A DNA stretch of 64,000 bases from an uncultured Collinsella sp. (GCA_902470695.1 CABRHH010000001.1:1-64000), one strand, 5' to 3'; counted from the first letter of the stretch, positions 49,985 to 58,322 are shown. Notes: a model not told the origin generated them from the sequence alone. A program made the numbers and translations.

Positions 49985-50187
49985 CTTACTGCCAGACCGA
50001 GTAGGCCAGCGGGCCGAAAGCAGAGCGCGAAGAGGAAGGAAGGCGCGACCATCGGGCGCGAGCCCGTAAATACGCACCCCGCGAGGGTGGCCGGACGCTG
50101 CTTGCATGGCGCGGCGCTCCGTGGCTTCGCCGCGTTTCATGGCCATACCTCAAGCGGCTGTCAGAGCCACATTGCAAGCCGTGCGGG
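49985..50187 (+). ncRNA. DGR spacer region between TR and reverse transcriptase
   Basis: About 200 bases with no supported gene. In studied DGRs the RNA between TR and RT folds and primes cDNA synthesis with Avd and RT. The part near 50040-50110 (CGCGACCATCGGGCGCGAGC and ACCCCGCGAGGGTGGCCGG) is rich in short inverted repeats that could form such structure. This function is inferred from family knowledge. Confidence 0.55.
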
Positions 50188-51405
50188 GTGCCTTCTATGA
50201 ACTCGGAGCAAAGGCGGGCCGCACGCCGGAAGCGCCGCGAGGAGAAGCGCGCCAGGGCCAAGGCCGAGCGCGTCAAGGCGTGCACCCTTGAGACGGTGGC
50301 CGACCTCAACAGCCTGTGCAAGGCTTCCAAGCAGGCCGCGCGTGGCGTCATGTGGAAGGCCTCGACGCAGCGGTACATGAAGGACTACCTGCGAAACGCG
50401 GTGAAATCGCGCCAAGACCTTTTGGAGGGCCGCGACATATGCCGGGGTTTCATCCGCTTCGACCTGTGGGAGCGCGGCAAGCTGCGCCACATCAGTGCAG
50501 TGCACTTCCCCGAGCGCGTGGTGCAGAAGTCGCTGTCCCAGAACGCCCTCGTGCCCGCGATAGTCCCCACGCTCGTATCCGCGAACTCCGCCAACATCAA
50601 GGGGCGCGGCACCGACTACGCCCTTAAGCTGCTCAAGCGCCACCTGGCCGACCACTGGCGGCGGCATGGGCGCGAGGGCTACATACTGCTGGGCGACTTC
50701 TCCGACTACTTCGCGCGCATTGCCCACGAGCCGGTCAAGCGGCAGGTGGCCGACGCGCTGCTCGACCCGCGCGTGGTCGCCCTTGAGCACCGCCTGATAG
50801 ACGCGCAGGGCGAGGTCGGCCTGGGCCTGGGCAGCGAGCCAAACCAGATATGCGCGGTGGCGCACCCCAACCGCATCGACCACTACGTGGCCGAGATGCT
50901 GCGCCCCGAGGCCTACGGGCGCTACATGGACGACTTCTACCTGATCCACGAGTCCAAGGAGTACCTGCAAGTGTGCCTTCTGCTGATAGAGCACGAGTGC
51001 GCGAAGCTCGGCATCGCGCTGAACCCGCGCAAGACCCGCGTGGTGAAGCTGACGCGCGGCTTCACGTGGCTGAAGAAGCGCATCTTCTACACCGAAACGG
51101 GCCGCATCGTCATGAAGCCGTGCCGCGACTCCATCACGCGCGAGCGACGCAAGCTGAAGAAGATGGCCCGCATGGTGGCCGAGGGGGTCATGACGCCCGA
51201 GCAGGTGCAGCAGAGCTACCAGAGCTGGCGCGGCGGCATGGCTCACTTGGACGCGCACCGCAGCGTGCTGGCCATGGACGCGCTGTACCGCAGCCTGTTC
51301 GAAAATCTCGCGGGGGGGTTGCTCAATGCAACCAAGCCCGAGAGACGATTCGGGCGGAACGCCCTCGCCATAGCGGAAGGGCGGCAACTCAAAACGGCGG
51401 CCTAG
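50188..51405 (+). CDS. DGR reverse transcriptase
   Basis: 405 residues from GTG 50188 (ATG 50197 also possible). Finger/palm motifs: LLGDFSDYFARI with catalytic Asp170, GLGLGSEPNQICAVAHPNRI in place of the usual RT motif 4 (DGR enzymes typically have a Ser-Gln or Asn-Gln here), and the YMDD box at 246-249. After it come LNPRKTRVVKLTRGFTWLKK and a short basic thumb. No maturase, endonuclease or CRISPR-linked domain is present, so it is neither a group II intron nor a retron enzyme. It copies TR RNA with errors at adenines. Confidence 0.95.
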   Translation: MPSMNSEQRRAARRKRREEKRARAKAERVKACTLETVADLNSLCKASKQAARGVMWKASTQRYMKDYLRNAVKSRQDLLEGRDICRGFIRFDLWERGKLRHISAVHFPERVVQKSLSQNALVPAIVPTLVSANSANIKGRGTDYALKLLKRHLADHWRRHGREGYILLGDFSDYFARIAHEPVKRQVADALLDPRVVALEHRLIDAQGEVGLGLGSEPNQICAVAHPNRIDHYVAEMLRPEAYGRYMDDFYLIHESKEYLQVCLLLIEHECAKLGIALNPRKTRVVKLTRGFTWLKKRIFYTETGRIVMKPCRDSITRERRKLKKMARMVAEGVMTPEQVQQSYQSWRGGMAHLDAHRSVLAMDALYRSLFENLAGGLLNATKPERRFGRNALAIAEGRQLKTAA

Positions 51406-51435
51406 ACGGGTCGAAAACGAAATAACCAAGACAGC

Positions 51436-51465
51436 GAAGGCGTGCTGCGGCGCGCCTTCTTTCTT
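51436..51465 (+). terminator. Terminator after the DGR
   Basis: GAAGGCG (51436-51442) pairs with CGCCTTC (51453-51459), followed by TTTCTT. It separates the DGR from the lysis genes. Confidence 0.7.
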
Positions 51466-51489
51466 CGCGCCCGCCCAAACGGCCAGGCA

Positions 51490-51510
51490 ATCTCACGGCG
51501 CTAATACGAT
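51490..51510 (+). promoter_or_regulatory. Conserved phage element, copy before lysis genes
   Basis: ATCTCACG followed by GCGCTAATACGAT matches the element before terminase (32369-32389) in 18 of 21 bases. TACGAT may be a -10; a shared -35 is not evident, which suggests an activator-dependent promoter. Confidence 0.5.
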
Positions 51511-51543
51511 GGCGGCACATTCCCCGATAAGGAAGGAGTCCGC

Positions 51544-51870
51544 ATGGACACTGAGGAAGACATGCCGCGCCCCGACGAGCTTCGAGACGGCACCCTGGCC
51601 GAGGTCAACGCCCTGCGCGACCTGCTGTCGCAGATCGGCGACCCCGACGCGACGCACGACGCGGGCGTTATCGACGATGACGAGTACGTGGAGCGGAAGG
51701 CGCGAAAGCTCGCCTACACCTCCGCGCTCGCCGCCTACGCCAACGGCGAGGTGCCCGACCTCCCGGCGCTGCTCGAACAGATGCGCGAGCAGGCGTCCCA
51801 GCCGACGCAGACCGAGACCAACACGGCGAACATCGACTACATGCTCATGACCGTGGGAGGTGACCAGTAA
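51544..51870 (+). CDS. Small acidic phage protein before XkdX
   Basis: 108 residues, acidic and helical (PDELRDGTLAEVNALRDLLS, YVERKARKLAYTSALAAYAN). AAGGAAGGAG precedes the ATG. Stop and next start overlap (TAATG). It starts the lysis transcript; no function known. Confidence 0.65.
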   Translation: MDTEEDMPRPDELRDGTLAEVNALRDLLSQIGDPDATHDAGVIDDDEYVERKARKLAYTSALAAYANGEVPDLPALLEQMREQASQPTQTETNTANIDYMLMTVGGDQ

Positions 51871-52037
51871 TGGCTACGAAGAAAACCGTTGAGCATTCCA
51901 AGCACTTCGCGAAGGTCAAGAAGTACTACGACAAAGACCTTTGGAGCAAGGCGCGCGTCTACAAGGCTGTCGAGTGCAAATGGATCACCGCCGACGAGTA
52001 CAAGGAAATCACCGGCGAAGAGTACACGGGGGCTTAG
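51870..52037 (+). CDS. XkdX-family small phage protein
   Basis: 55 residues: KHFAKVKKYYDKDLWSKARV followed by WITADEYKEITGEEY is the XkdX signature, found before holin genes in many siphoviruses and PBSX-like elements. Function unknown; it marks the end of the tail-fibre region. Confidence 0.85.
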   Translation: MATKKTVEHSKHFAKVKKYYDKDLWSKARVYKAVECKWITADEYKEITGEEYTGA

Positions 52038-52038
52038 C

Positions 52039-52380
52039 GTGAACGACCTCGTGTACACCGTGGCGGTCACCGCCATCGTGTCTGGCCTCGTCGGCTCCGT
52101 GGTATCCGCCTTGGTGGCGGCACTCAAATCGCAAGGACGCAAGGCTGTCGAGCGCACCGAGGCGGAAAAGGCAACAGACGATGCCTTGAGGATGGGGGTG
52201 CGTGCGCTGCTTTGGCGCGAGCTGAAGAACATCCATGAGCAGGCAGTCCGTCAAGGCGGCTTGACGGTCGCAGACCGCAAACACCTCGAAAACGTCTACG
52301 CCGCCTACCACGGGCTGGGCGGCAACGGCACCGGAACGCGTCTCTACGAAGACGCCATGAAGATGCCCGTAATCGACTAA
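52039..52380 (+). CDS. Membrane-anchored phage protein, possible holin partner
   Basis: 113 residues from GTG 52039. One N-terminal span (VYTVAVTAIVSGLVGSVVSA, about 4-28), then a charged helical body (VERTEAEKATDDALRMGVRA). Position before a holin and lysins suggests a second holin, antiholin or spanin-like role. Confidence 0.65.
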   Translation: MNDLVYTVAVTAIVSGLVGSVVSALVAALKSQGRKAVERTEAEKATDDALRMGVRALLWRELKNIHEQAVRQGGLTVADRKHLENVYAAYHGLGGNGTGTRLYEDAMKMPVID

Positions 52381-52391
52381 AGGAGCAGACC

Positions 52392-52700
52392 ATGACCACG
52401 ATCCAGGCGGCTCTCGCCGTTATTTCTTCCGTAATCCTTCCGTTCATCATCCAGGCGATCAAGTCCGAGGCCATGGGCGGCAACGCCGCGCGTTGGCTCG
52501 CCATCGCCGCTTCGGCGCTCTTCGGCGCCCTCACCGCAATGGCCAACGGAATCCCGACCGACCCCGGCGCGTGGGTCACCGCGATCTTCGCCTGCGTCGG
52601 CGGCGTGCAGGTGGCATATGCGGCCTTCAAGGCGGTCGGCGTGACAGACAAGTGGCTCGACGCGCTGCTCGCCATGGGCACTCCGAAGAAGGACAACTAG
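52392..52700 (+). CDS. Holin
   Basis: 102 residues with three hydrophobic stretches (ALAVISSVILPFIIQAI, WLAIAASALFGALTAMA, AWVTAIFACVGGVQVAYAAF) and a basic end (TPKKDN). It would form the timed membrane lesion that lets lysin reach or become active at peptidoglycan. AGGAG precedes the ATG. Confidence 0.8.
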   Translation: MTTIQAALAVISSVILPFIIQAIKSEAMGGNAARWLAIAASALFGALTAMANGIPTDPGAWVTAIFACVGGVQVAYAAFKAVGVTDKWLDALLAMGTPKKDN

Positions 52701-52702
52701 GA

Positions 52703-53353
52703 ATGGGCGGCAAGCGCCTCGTGCGCATCGCCGCCACCATCTCGCTGCTTGCTTTGCTCGCCGCCTTCGCCGACGTGGCGCTTATAGCCTCTAACGTGCC
52801 GAAGGTGCCGAAGGAAGAGCCTTTGCCCGTCATCTACGACAAGCCGCTCGACAAGCCCGCCGAGGTGCCCGTCTACCTCCAAGCAGACGAGCGCTGGGGC
52901 GGGCTTTCGTATGCGGGCGAAGACCTGGCCGCTGCCGGCTGCGGACTCACGTGCGCGGCCATGGCGTGGGAATGGCTCTACGGCCAGACGTGCACGCCGG
53001 CGCAGATGCTGGGATTCGTTGGCGAATCGTGCCTCACGGACGGCGTGAACGACATGGAAAAGTTCTGCCGTTGGATGAACGCGAACGACCAGGCTTTGGG
53101 CTACACGCCTATCCACGACAACGCCGACGACGCCTTGGACGAGGCGGCTGGCGGATGGATGGTGTTTTGCAGCCTAACTGGCCAGCTCCGCGACGGCGGC
53201 AAGAGCTACGGCGGCCACATCGTCCTGCTCTGCGGGTGGGACGGCGAGACGGCGACCTTCCACGACCCCTACGAGGGCGTGGTGCGGCTGAGCCGCGAAC
53301 GGTACGAACAAGTTGATTGGGCTTATTTCATAGCGATAGGGAGCGCTGAATAG
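52703..53353 (+). CDS. Signal-anchored C39-like cysteine peptidase (candidate second lysin)
   Basis: 216 residues. N-terminal hydrophobic segment (IAATISLLALLAAFADVALI, about 8-28) acts as signal peptide or anchor. The peptidase_C39_2-like domain (about 55-205) has AAAGCGLTCAAMAWEW (catalytic Cys) and GGHIVLLCGWDGETATFHDP (His and Asp). Family members cut peptides or act on cell-wall cross-bridges. Its place between holin and lysozyme suggests lysis. Confidence 0.78.
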   Translation: MGGKRLVRIAATISLLALLAAFADVALIASNVPKVPKEEPLPVIYDKPLDKPAEVPVYLQADERWGGLSYAGEDLAAAGCGLTCAAMAWEWLYGQTCTPAQMLGFVGESCLTDGVNDMEKFCRWMNANDQALGYTPIHDNADDALDEAAGGWMVFCSLTGQLRDGGKSYGGHIVLLCGWDGETATFHDPYEGVVRLSRERYEQVDWAYFIAIGSAE

Positions 53354-53354
53354 A

Positions 53355-54383
53355 ATGAACGGAATCGACATCAGCAATTGGCAGAACGGCATCAACCTCG
53401 CGGCTGTCCCGTTCGACTTCGTTATCTGCAAGGCTACCGAGGGCACGCGCTACGTGTCGCCAGACTGTGACCGCCAGATTCAGCAGGCGATCGGCCTTGG
53501 CAAGCTCGTGGGCGTGTACCACTACGTCAACGGCGGCGATGCCGAGGCGGAGGCCGAGTACTTCTACGAGCACTGCAAGGGCTACGTCGGCAAGGCCGCG
53601 TTCTTCATCGACTGGGAGGATCAGGGCAACAAGGCATGGGGCGACACGTCCTACCTCAAGGCCATGGCCGAGCGCCTGGCCGAGCTTCTTGGCGTGAGCG
53701 TGGATCGCATCGGCATCTACGCCAGCAAGAGCGTCTTCCCGTGGAACCTCACCAACGCCAAGACGTGGGTGGCGCAGTACGCCGACATGAACGCCACGGG
53801 CTACCAGGACGCGCCTTGGAACGAGGGCGCATACGACTGCGCCATCCGCCAGTACTCCTCATGCGGGCGCTTGGACGGCTGGGCAGGCAACCTCGACATC
53901 AACAAGTGCTATATCTCCCGCGCGGAGTGGGAGGCCATGGCTGGCGGCTCCAACGGCGATCCCGACTCGCTTATCCACGGCATCGACGAGACGCCAACGG
54001 CAGACCTCGCGGCGAAAGTGCTCGCTGGCGAGCTCGGAGACGGCGACGACCGCAAGCACGCGCTGGGCGACCGCTACCAGGAGGTGCAGTCGCTCGTGAA
54101 CCACATCCTCACGGCATCCGCCGAAGATCTGGCCGCTGAGACATGGGCGGGCGATTACGGCAACGGCAGTCGCCGCAAGGCCGTGCTGGGGCCGCGCTAC
54201 GATGAGGTCATGGCGGTGATCAACGGCCAGACCGAGACCGAGCAGGTGTACGTGGTGCAGAGCGGTGACACGCTTTCAGCTATCGCCGCCAAGTACGGCA
54301 CGACCTATCAGGGTCTCGCCGCCAAGAACGGCATCTCAAACTCGAACCTGATTTATCCCGGCATGCGCCTGGTTGTTTCCTAG
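53355..54383 (+). CDS. GH25 lysozyme with two CW_7 repeats and LysM (endolysin)
   Basis: 342 residues. GH25 muramidase (about 1-200): GIDISNWQ with Asp5 and FFIDWEDQ with the acidic catalytic pair near 88-91. Two Cpl-7-like (CW_7) wall-binding repeats follow (about 215-255, LAAKVLAGELGDGDDRKHAL; about 257-296, LAAETWAGDYGNGSRRKAVL), then a LysM domain (about 300-342, YVVQSGDTLSAIAAKYGTTY). It cleaves the glycan strands of the host wall. The last gene of the prophage. Confidence 0.95.
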   Translation: MNGIDISNWQNGINLAAVPFDFVICKATEGTRYVSPDCDRQIQQAIGLGKLVGVYHYVNGGDAEAEAEYFYEHCKGYVGKAAFFIDWEDQGNKAWGDTSYLKAMAERLAELLGVSVDRIGIYASKSVFPWNLTNAKTWVAQYADMNATGYQDAPWNEGAYDCAIRQYSSCGRLDGWAGNLDINKCYISRAEWEAMAGGSNGDPDSLIHGIDETPTADLAAKVLAGELGDGDDRKHALGDRYQEVQSLVNHILTASAEDLAAETWAGDYGNGSRRKAVLGPRYDEVMAVINGQTETEQVYVVQSGDTLSAIAAKYGTTYQGLAAKNGISNSNLIYPGMRLVVS

Positions 54384-54429
54384 GCCGCTCGTGGTATCCT
54401 AACGAAAACGATTGTACCGACTGCGCATA

Positions 54430-54462
54430 CCTCGGTTCGAGGAGATGCGCAAACGGTGCACC
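54430..54462. other. Predicted attR with GCACC core and inverted-repeat arm
   Basis: The core GCACC is at 54458-54462. Just inside the prophage, TGCGCA-TA-CCTC (54422-54433) and GAGG-AGA-TGCGCA (near 54439-54451) make an inverted repeat around GGTTC, as expected of one half of a serine-integrase attP site. Together with attL it defines a prophage of about 35.2 kb. Confidence 0.6.
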
Positions 54463-54475
54463 CTTTGCGTGCTTG

Positions 54476-54507
54476 GCGCCAATCCCCTCGCGGGATTGGC
54501 GCTTTTT
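54476..54507 (+). terminator. Terminator beyond the prophage, probably that of tRNA-Glu
   Basis: GCGCCAATCCC (54476-54486), loop CTCGC, GGGATTGGCGC (54492-54502), then five T. It starts 14 bases after the attR core. Before integration it would have stood just behind tRNA-Glu, so the phage has separated the tRNA from its terminator. Confidence 0.85.
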
Positions 54508-54529
54508 CATGCGCGTTTTGCACCCGGCC

Positions 54530-56917
54530 CTACCGGTCCGCACCAGCTGCGGCGCAGCCGGCCGTAGCGCGCTCGCGATTGCGGTTGATCAGGCAGCCAG
54601 CCATAACGATGGCGCGCTCCTCGGCCGTCATCGGCGCCAGGATAAGCTCGATGGGCTCCACCGCCTGCACCTGCGCGCCCGCCTCGTCCATACGCACGGC
54701 ATACGCCGGCACCTTGCAGCCCTCGCCGTCCTCCATCGAGGCGAGCGCCGCACGCACGCCGGGCACGTATACGTAGTCATCCACCTCGAACGTCGGGTCC
54801 CCGGCCAACTGGAAGGGCACCATGCCCCAGTTCATCACGTTGGAGCGATAGCGCTTCGTGGCGTACTCGCGCACGATGTTGGCAAGCCCGCCCAGCACGC
54901 GCTGGCAACTCGCCGCCTGCTCGCGCGCCGAGCCATCGCCCGGCTTCACCGCGTAGAGCACCGAGCCGATCTCGACCTGAGCCGGCGTGGCACCGGCCAG
55001 CACGCCCGCTTTCGCAAGCGCATCGAACACCGCAGCCGTGGACGCCGGCACCGCGCCGGACAGGCGCTCCCGCTCAAGCGCCGCTGTGGCCTTCGCACGG
55101 CCCACATATGCCGGGTCGCGGCGGCTCAGCGTGAACTCGGCCAAGCCCAGCGGGTTCGACCGGTACGAGGAGGTCTCGCCCGAGGGGATGAGCTCGTCGG
55201 TGGTGGTGACCTCATCCATAATCTTGGAGGCAACCTTCAACAGGATGTGCTCGCCCAAAGGTTCCATGGCAGGCCAGTCCTTGATGTTGGGCCCGTACAC
55301 CAGCTGCTGGCCCTCATCAGCCGCACCGAAGCCGTTGTAGACGCGGCGCTCGTAGGCGCTCGCGTCGAAATGGTAGGCAACCTGCTCGTCCCAGGTCTCG
55401 GCCGGCAGGTCCGTGGCCGGCGTGAGGATGCCGCCAGCCGCCGCCGTAGCGGCAATCGAGCGCGCGTCCATGAGCGCCACGCCCGCCAGCTGGCCCGACC
55501 CGGGCTTGGATCCCTCACGGCTGGGGAAGTTGCGCGTGGTGTGCCGCACCGACAGCCCGTTGTTGGCCGGGGTGTCGCCCGCACCGAAGCACGGACCGCA
55601 GAACGCCGTGCGCACGATCGCGCCCGCCTGCATGAGGCCGAACGCCGCCCCGTTGGAGGCAAGCTCGAGAAACACCGGCTGCGAGCTGGGGTACACCGAC
55701 AGGGCGAACTCCCCGTTGCCGCAGCTTTTGCCGCGAAGCGCACGCGCCGCCTGCATCACGTTCGTGAAATTGCCGCCCGAGCAGCCCGCGATCACGCCCT
55801 GCTGCACCTGCAGGCGCCCGTCGGGCAAGATCTTGTCGGTGAGGGTGAGCCCCGCACGGCCGCCGGCGAGCTCGCGCGAGCGCAGCTCCACCTCGCGCAG
55901 GATGTCGACAAGGCCCTCGTTCAGGTCCTCGATGGCATACACGTTGGAGGGGTGGAACGGCAGGGCTATCATGGGCCGCACCGCGGCAAGGTCCACGCGC
56001 ACGCAGCCGTCGTAATAGGCCTGCGCCGCCGGCTCCAGCGCACGGTAGGCCTCCGGGCGCCCATGCTCGGCCAGATACGCCTGCACCTGCGCGTCGGTAC
56101 GCCAGATCGAGGAGAGGCAGGTGGTCTCGGTGGTCATGACGTCCACGCCGTTGCGGTAATCGACCGGCATGCTCGACACGCCGGGGCCCACGAACTCCAT
56201 GACGGCGTTTTTCACATAGCCGGAAGCGAACACGGCGCCGATGATCGCCAGCGCGATGTCCTGCGGGCCCACGCCCGGCGCCGGTGCGCCCTCCAGGTAG
56301 ACGGCCACCACGCGCGGGTAGGCGATGTCGTAGGTGTCGCCCAGCAGCTGCTTCACCAGCTCGCCGCCGCCCTCGCCGATGGCCATGGTGCCCAGCGCGC
56401 CGTAGCGGGTGTGCGAGTCGGTGCCCAAGATCATGCGGCCGCAGCCGGCCTGCATCTCGCGCATGTACTGGTGGATGACGGCGATGTGCGGCGGCACGAA
56501 GATACCGCCGTAGCGCTTGGCCGCCGACAGGCCGAATACGTGATCGTCCTCGTTGATGGTGCCGCCCACGGCGCATAGCGTGTTGTGGCAGTTGGTGAGC
56601 ACATAGGGCACGGGGAAACGCGTGAGCCCGGAGGCCTTGGCCGTTTGGATCACGCCCACGTAGGTGATGTCGTGGCTCGCCAGGGCATCGAAGCGCAGGC
56701 GCAGGGCCGCAGGTGCTGCCGCCTGCTCGGCATCCGCACCGCCGGCCTCGTTGTGTGCGGTCAGGATGCCGTGCGCGATGGTGCCGCGCGTGGCGGCATC
56801 GCGGCTGAGCGAGCGGTCGTGCCGAGCGCTCCAGGCGCTCGCCTCGGATGCGGGCACCACCTCGGAGCCGTCGACCACGTACACGCCTTCGTCGTAGAGC
56901 TGCACCGCTTCGGCCAT
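54530..56917 (-). CDS. Aconitase-superfamily hydratase
   Basis: 795 residues. The 4Fe-4S cluster ligands of aconitase-like enzymes are visible: one Cys in VLTNCHNTLCAVGG or VIAGCSGGNFTN and a CxxC in AFCGPCFGAGDTPANNG; GTDSHTRYGALGTMAIGEGG is the classic aconitase substrate-loop block. The C-terminal swivel domain lies in the same chain (NPLGLAEFTLSRRDPAYVGR, YRSNVMNWGMVPFQLAGD). Reaction is reversible hydration of a di- or tricarboxylic acid; the substrate is not known and it is not a close match to citrate aconitase. Stand-alone gene. ATG 56917 has GGAAAGGGG upstream. Confidence 0.88.
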   Translation of the reverse strand: MAEAVQLYDEGVYVVDGSEVVPASEASAWSARHDRSLSRDAATRGTIAHGILTAHNEAGGADAEQAAAPAALRLRFDALASHDITYVGVIQTAKASGLTRFPVPYVLTNCHNTLCAVGGTINEDDHVFGLSAAKRYGGIFVPPHIAVIHQYMREMQAGCGRMILGTDSHTRYGALGTMAIGEGGGELVKQLLGDTYDIAYPRVVAVYLEGAPAPGVGPQDIALAIIGAVFASGYVKNAVMEFVGPGVSSMPVDYRNGVDVMTTETTCLSSIWRTDAQVQAYLAEHGRPEAYRALEPAAQAYYDGCVRVDLAAVRPMIALPFHPSNVYAIEDLNEGLVDILREVELRSRELAGGRAGLTLTDKILPDGRLQVQQGVIAGCSGGNFTNVMQAARALRGKSCGNGEFALSVYPSSQPVFLELASNGAAFGLMQAGAIVRTAFCGPCFGAGDTPANNGLSVRHTTRNFPSREGSKPGSGQLAGVALMDARSIAATAAAGGILTPATDLPAETWDEQVAYHFDASAYERRVYNGFGAADEGQQLVYGPNIKDWPAMEPLGEHILLKVASKIMDEVTTTDELIPSGETSSYRSNPLGLAEFTLSRRDPAYVGRAKATAALERERLSGAVPASTAAVFDALAKAGVLAGATPAQVEIGSVLYAVKPGDGSAREQAASCQRVLGGLANIVREYATKRYRSNVMNWGMVPFQLAGDPTFEVDDYVYVPGVRAALASMEDGEGCKVPAYAVRMDEAGAQVQAVEPIELILAPMTAEERAIVMAGCLINRNRERATAGCAAAGADR

Positions 56918-57116
56918 CTGCTGTCCCCTTTCCGGTTGCGCAGCACGCAAGGCCGCGTCACATTACGTCACTTTACTGGAGAAGAGTATACGTGAACCGG
57001 ACAGGCGCCGCCCATGCAAGGTGCCGTCCGCCCCAAAACACATGAAGCGGCGGCGGTATGCGAACAGCGGCTGTAGAGACGGAAGCGCCTGCCGCAGCAC
57101 CCCGCCGCATGCGCCC

Positions 57117-58322
57117 CTACTGCAGCACCGGGCGCGGCGCGCGCAGCAGCCTGAACAGGACCGTGACCGCCAGCAGCCAGCAGGCGGTGGCGATCGCGCC
57201 ACCCGCCAGGCCGATGGAGCCCACCGACCAGCTCGACACCACGACGCCGCCCACCGCCGAACCGGCGCCGATACCGAAGTTGAACAGGCCGGAGAACATC
57301 GACATGGCCACCGAGGACGCATCGGGGCCGGCGCTCTTGATCACCTCGGCCTGGAACGCCACGTTGAACGCCGTGGCGCACATGCCCCACAGGCTGCAGA
57401 CCGCCACGATCAGTCCCAGGCTCGCGCTCGCCGGGAGCATGAGCCACAGCGCCGCCGCCAGACCGCCGATGGAAAGCGCCAGAAACGGCAGGCGGTGCCC
57501 GTCGTAGAAGCGCGTGAACAGCGCGCTGCCCACCAGGCCCGCAAAACCGAACACCGTGAGCACCGCGGTGATCGGACCCGCGTCCAAGCCCGCCACCTGC
57601 TGCAAAAACGGCTCGATGTAGCTGTAGCCCACGTAGTAGGCCGTGGCGAACAGAACCGTCACGGCGTACAGGGTGAGCAGCAGGCGATTTTTGAGCAGAC
57701 CGGGCAGCTTGGCGAGCGTGAACGGCTCGCCGGTGGGCAGCTGGGGCAGAACGCAGGCAAGGTAGATCATGATGAGCACGGTGATGCCCGCCACGGCCGC
57801 AAACGTCATGCGCCAGCCCACCGCCAGGCCGATGGCGCGCCCCAACGGCAGGCCGAAGATCATCGCGATCGAGGTCCCGGCCGCCAGCACGCTCAGGGCA
57901 AGCGGCGCATGGCGCACATCCACCAAGCGGGTTGCCATGACCGAGGCGATGGACCAAAAGATCGCATGTGCGCTCGCCACCACGATACGCGCCACCGTGA
58001 GCACCGGGTAGGTGGGGGCGATCGCCGAGAGCACCTGGCCGGTCGCGAACACCGCAAGCACCGCGATCAGCAGGCGCTTGAGCTCGATGCGCGAGGCGGC
58101 CATCATGAGAGGCAGGCTCAGAATCGTCACCGCCCAGGCGTAGGCGGTAATCATGATGCCACCCGTGGCCTCGCTGATTCCAAACGAAGAAGAAATGTCG
58201 GTCAGCAGGCCCATGGGCATGAATTCAGAGGTGTTGAGCACGAACGCGGAAAAGGTGATGCCCGCAAGGGCCATCCACTGCCGCACCGTCATCTTGCCGC
58301 TCGCCACGCGCGTTTCCGCCAT
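57117..58322 (-). CDS. MFS exporter, SotB/AraJ-like
   Basis: 401 residues with twelve hydrophobic segments. ALAGITFSAFVLNTSEFMPMG (helix 1) and GLLTDISSSFGISEATGG are typical of the DHA1 SotB/YdhP group, which exports sugars, arabinose analogues or drugs. The ATG at 58322 has GGGAGGGAG upstream. Single gene; physiological substrate unknown. Spacers on both sides (56918-57116, 58323-58599) hold no gene. Confidence 0.9.
   Translation of the reverse strand: MAETRVASGKMTVRQWMALAGITFSAFVLNTSEFMPMGLLTDISSSFGISEATGGIMITAYAWAVTILSLPLMMAASRIELKRLLIAVLAVFATGQVLSAIAPTYPVLTVARIVVASAHAIFWSIASVMATRLVDVRHAPLALSVLAAGTSIAMIFGLPLGRAIGLAVGWRMTFAAVAGITVLIMIYLACVLPQLPTGEPFTLAKLPGLLKNRLLLTLYAVTVLFATAYYVGYSYIEPFLQQVAGLDAGPITAVLTVFGFAGLVGSALFTRFYDGHRLPFLALSIGGLAAALWLMLPASASLGLIVAVCSLWGMCATAFNVAFQAEVIKSAGPDASSVAMSMFSGLFNFGIGAGSAVGGVVVSSWSVGSIGLAGGAIATACWLLAVTVLFRLLRAPRPVLQ

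Noticed and set aside
50188..51405. Group II intron or retron reverse transcriptase
   Set aside because: No maturase/endonuclease domain, no intron RNA ends, no msr/msd; the TR/VR pair and Avd identify a DGR.
54473..56578. Rightward frame of about 700 residues
   Set aside because: Antisense to the hydratase, whose motifs are clear.
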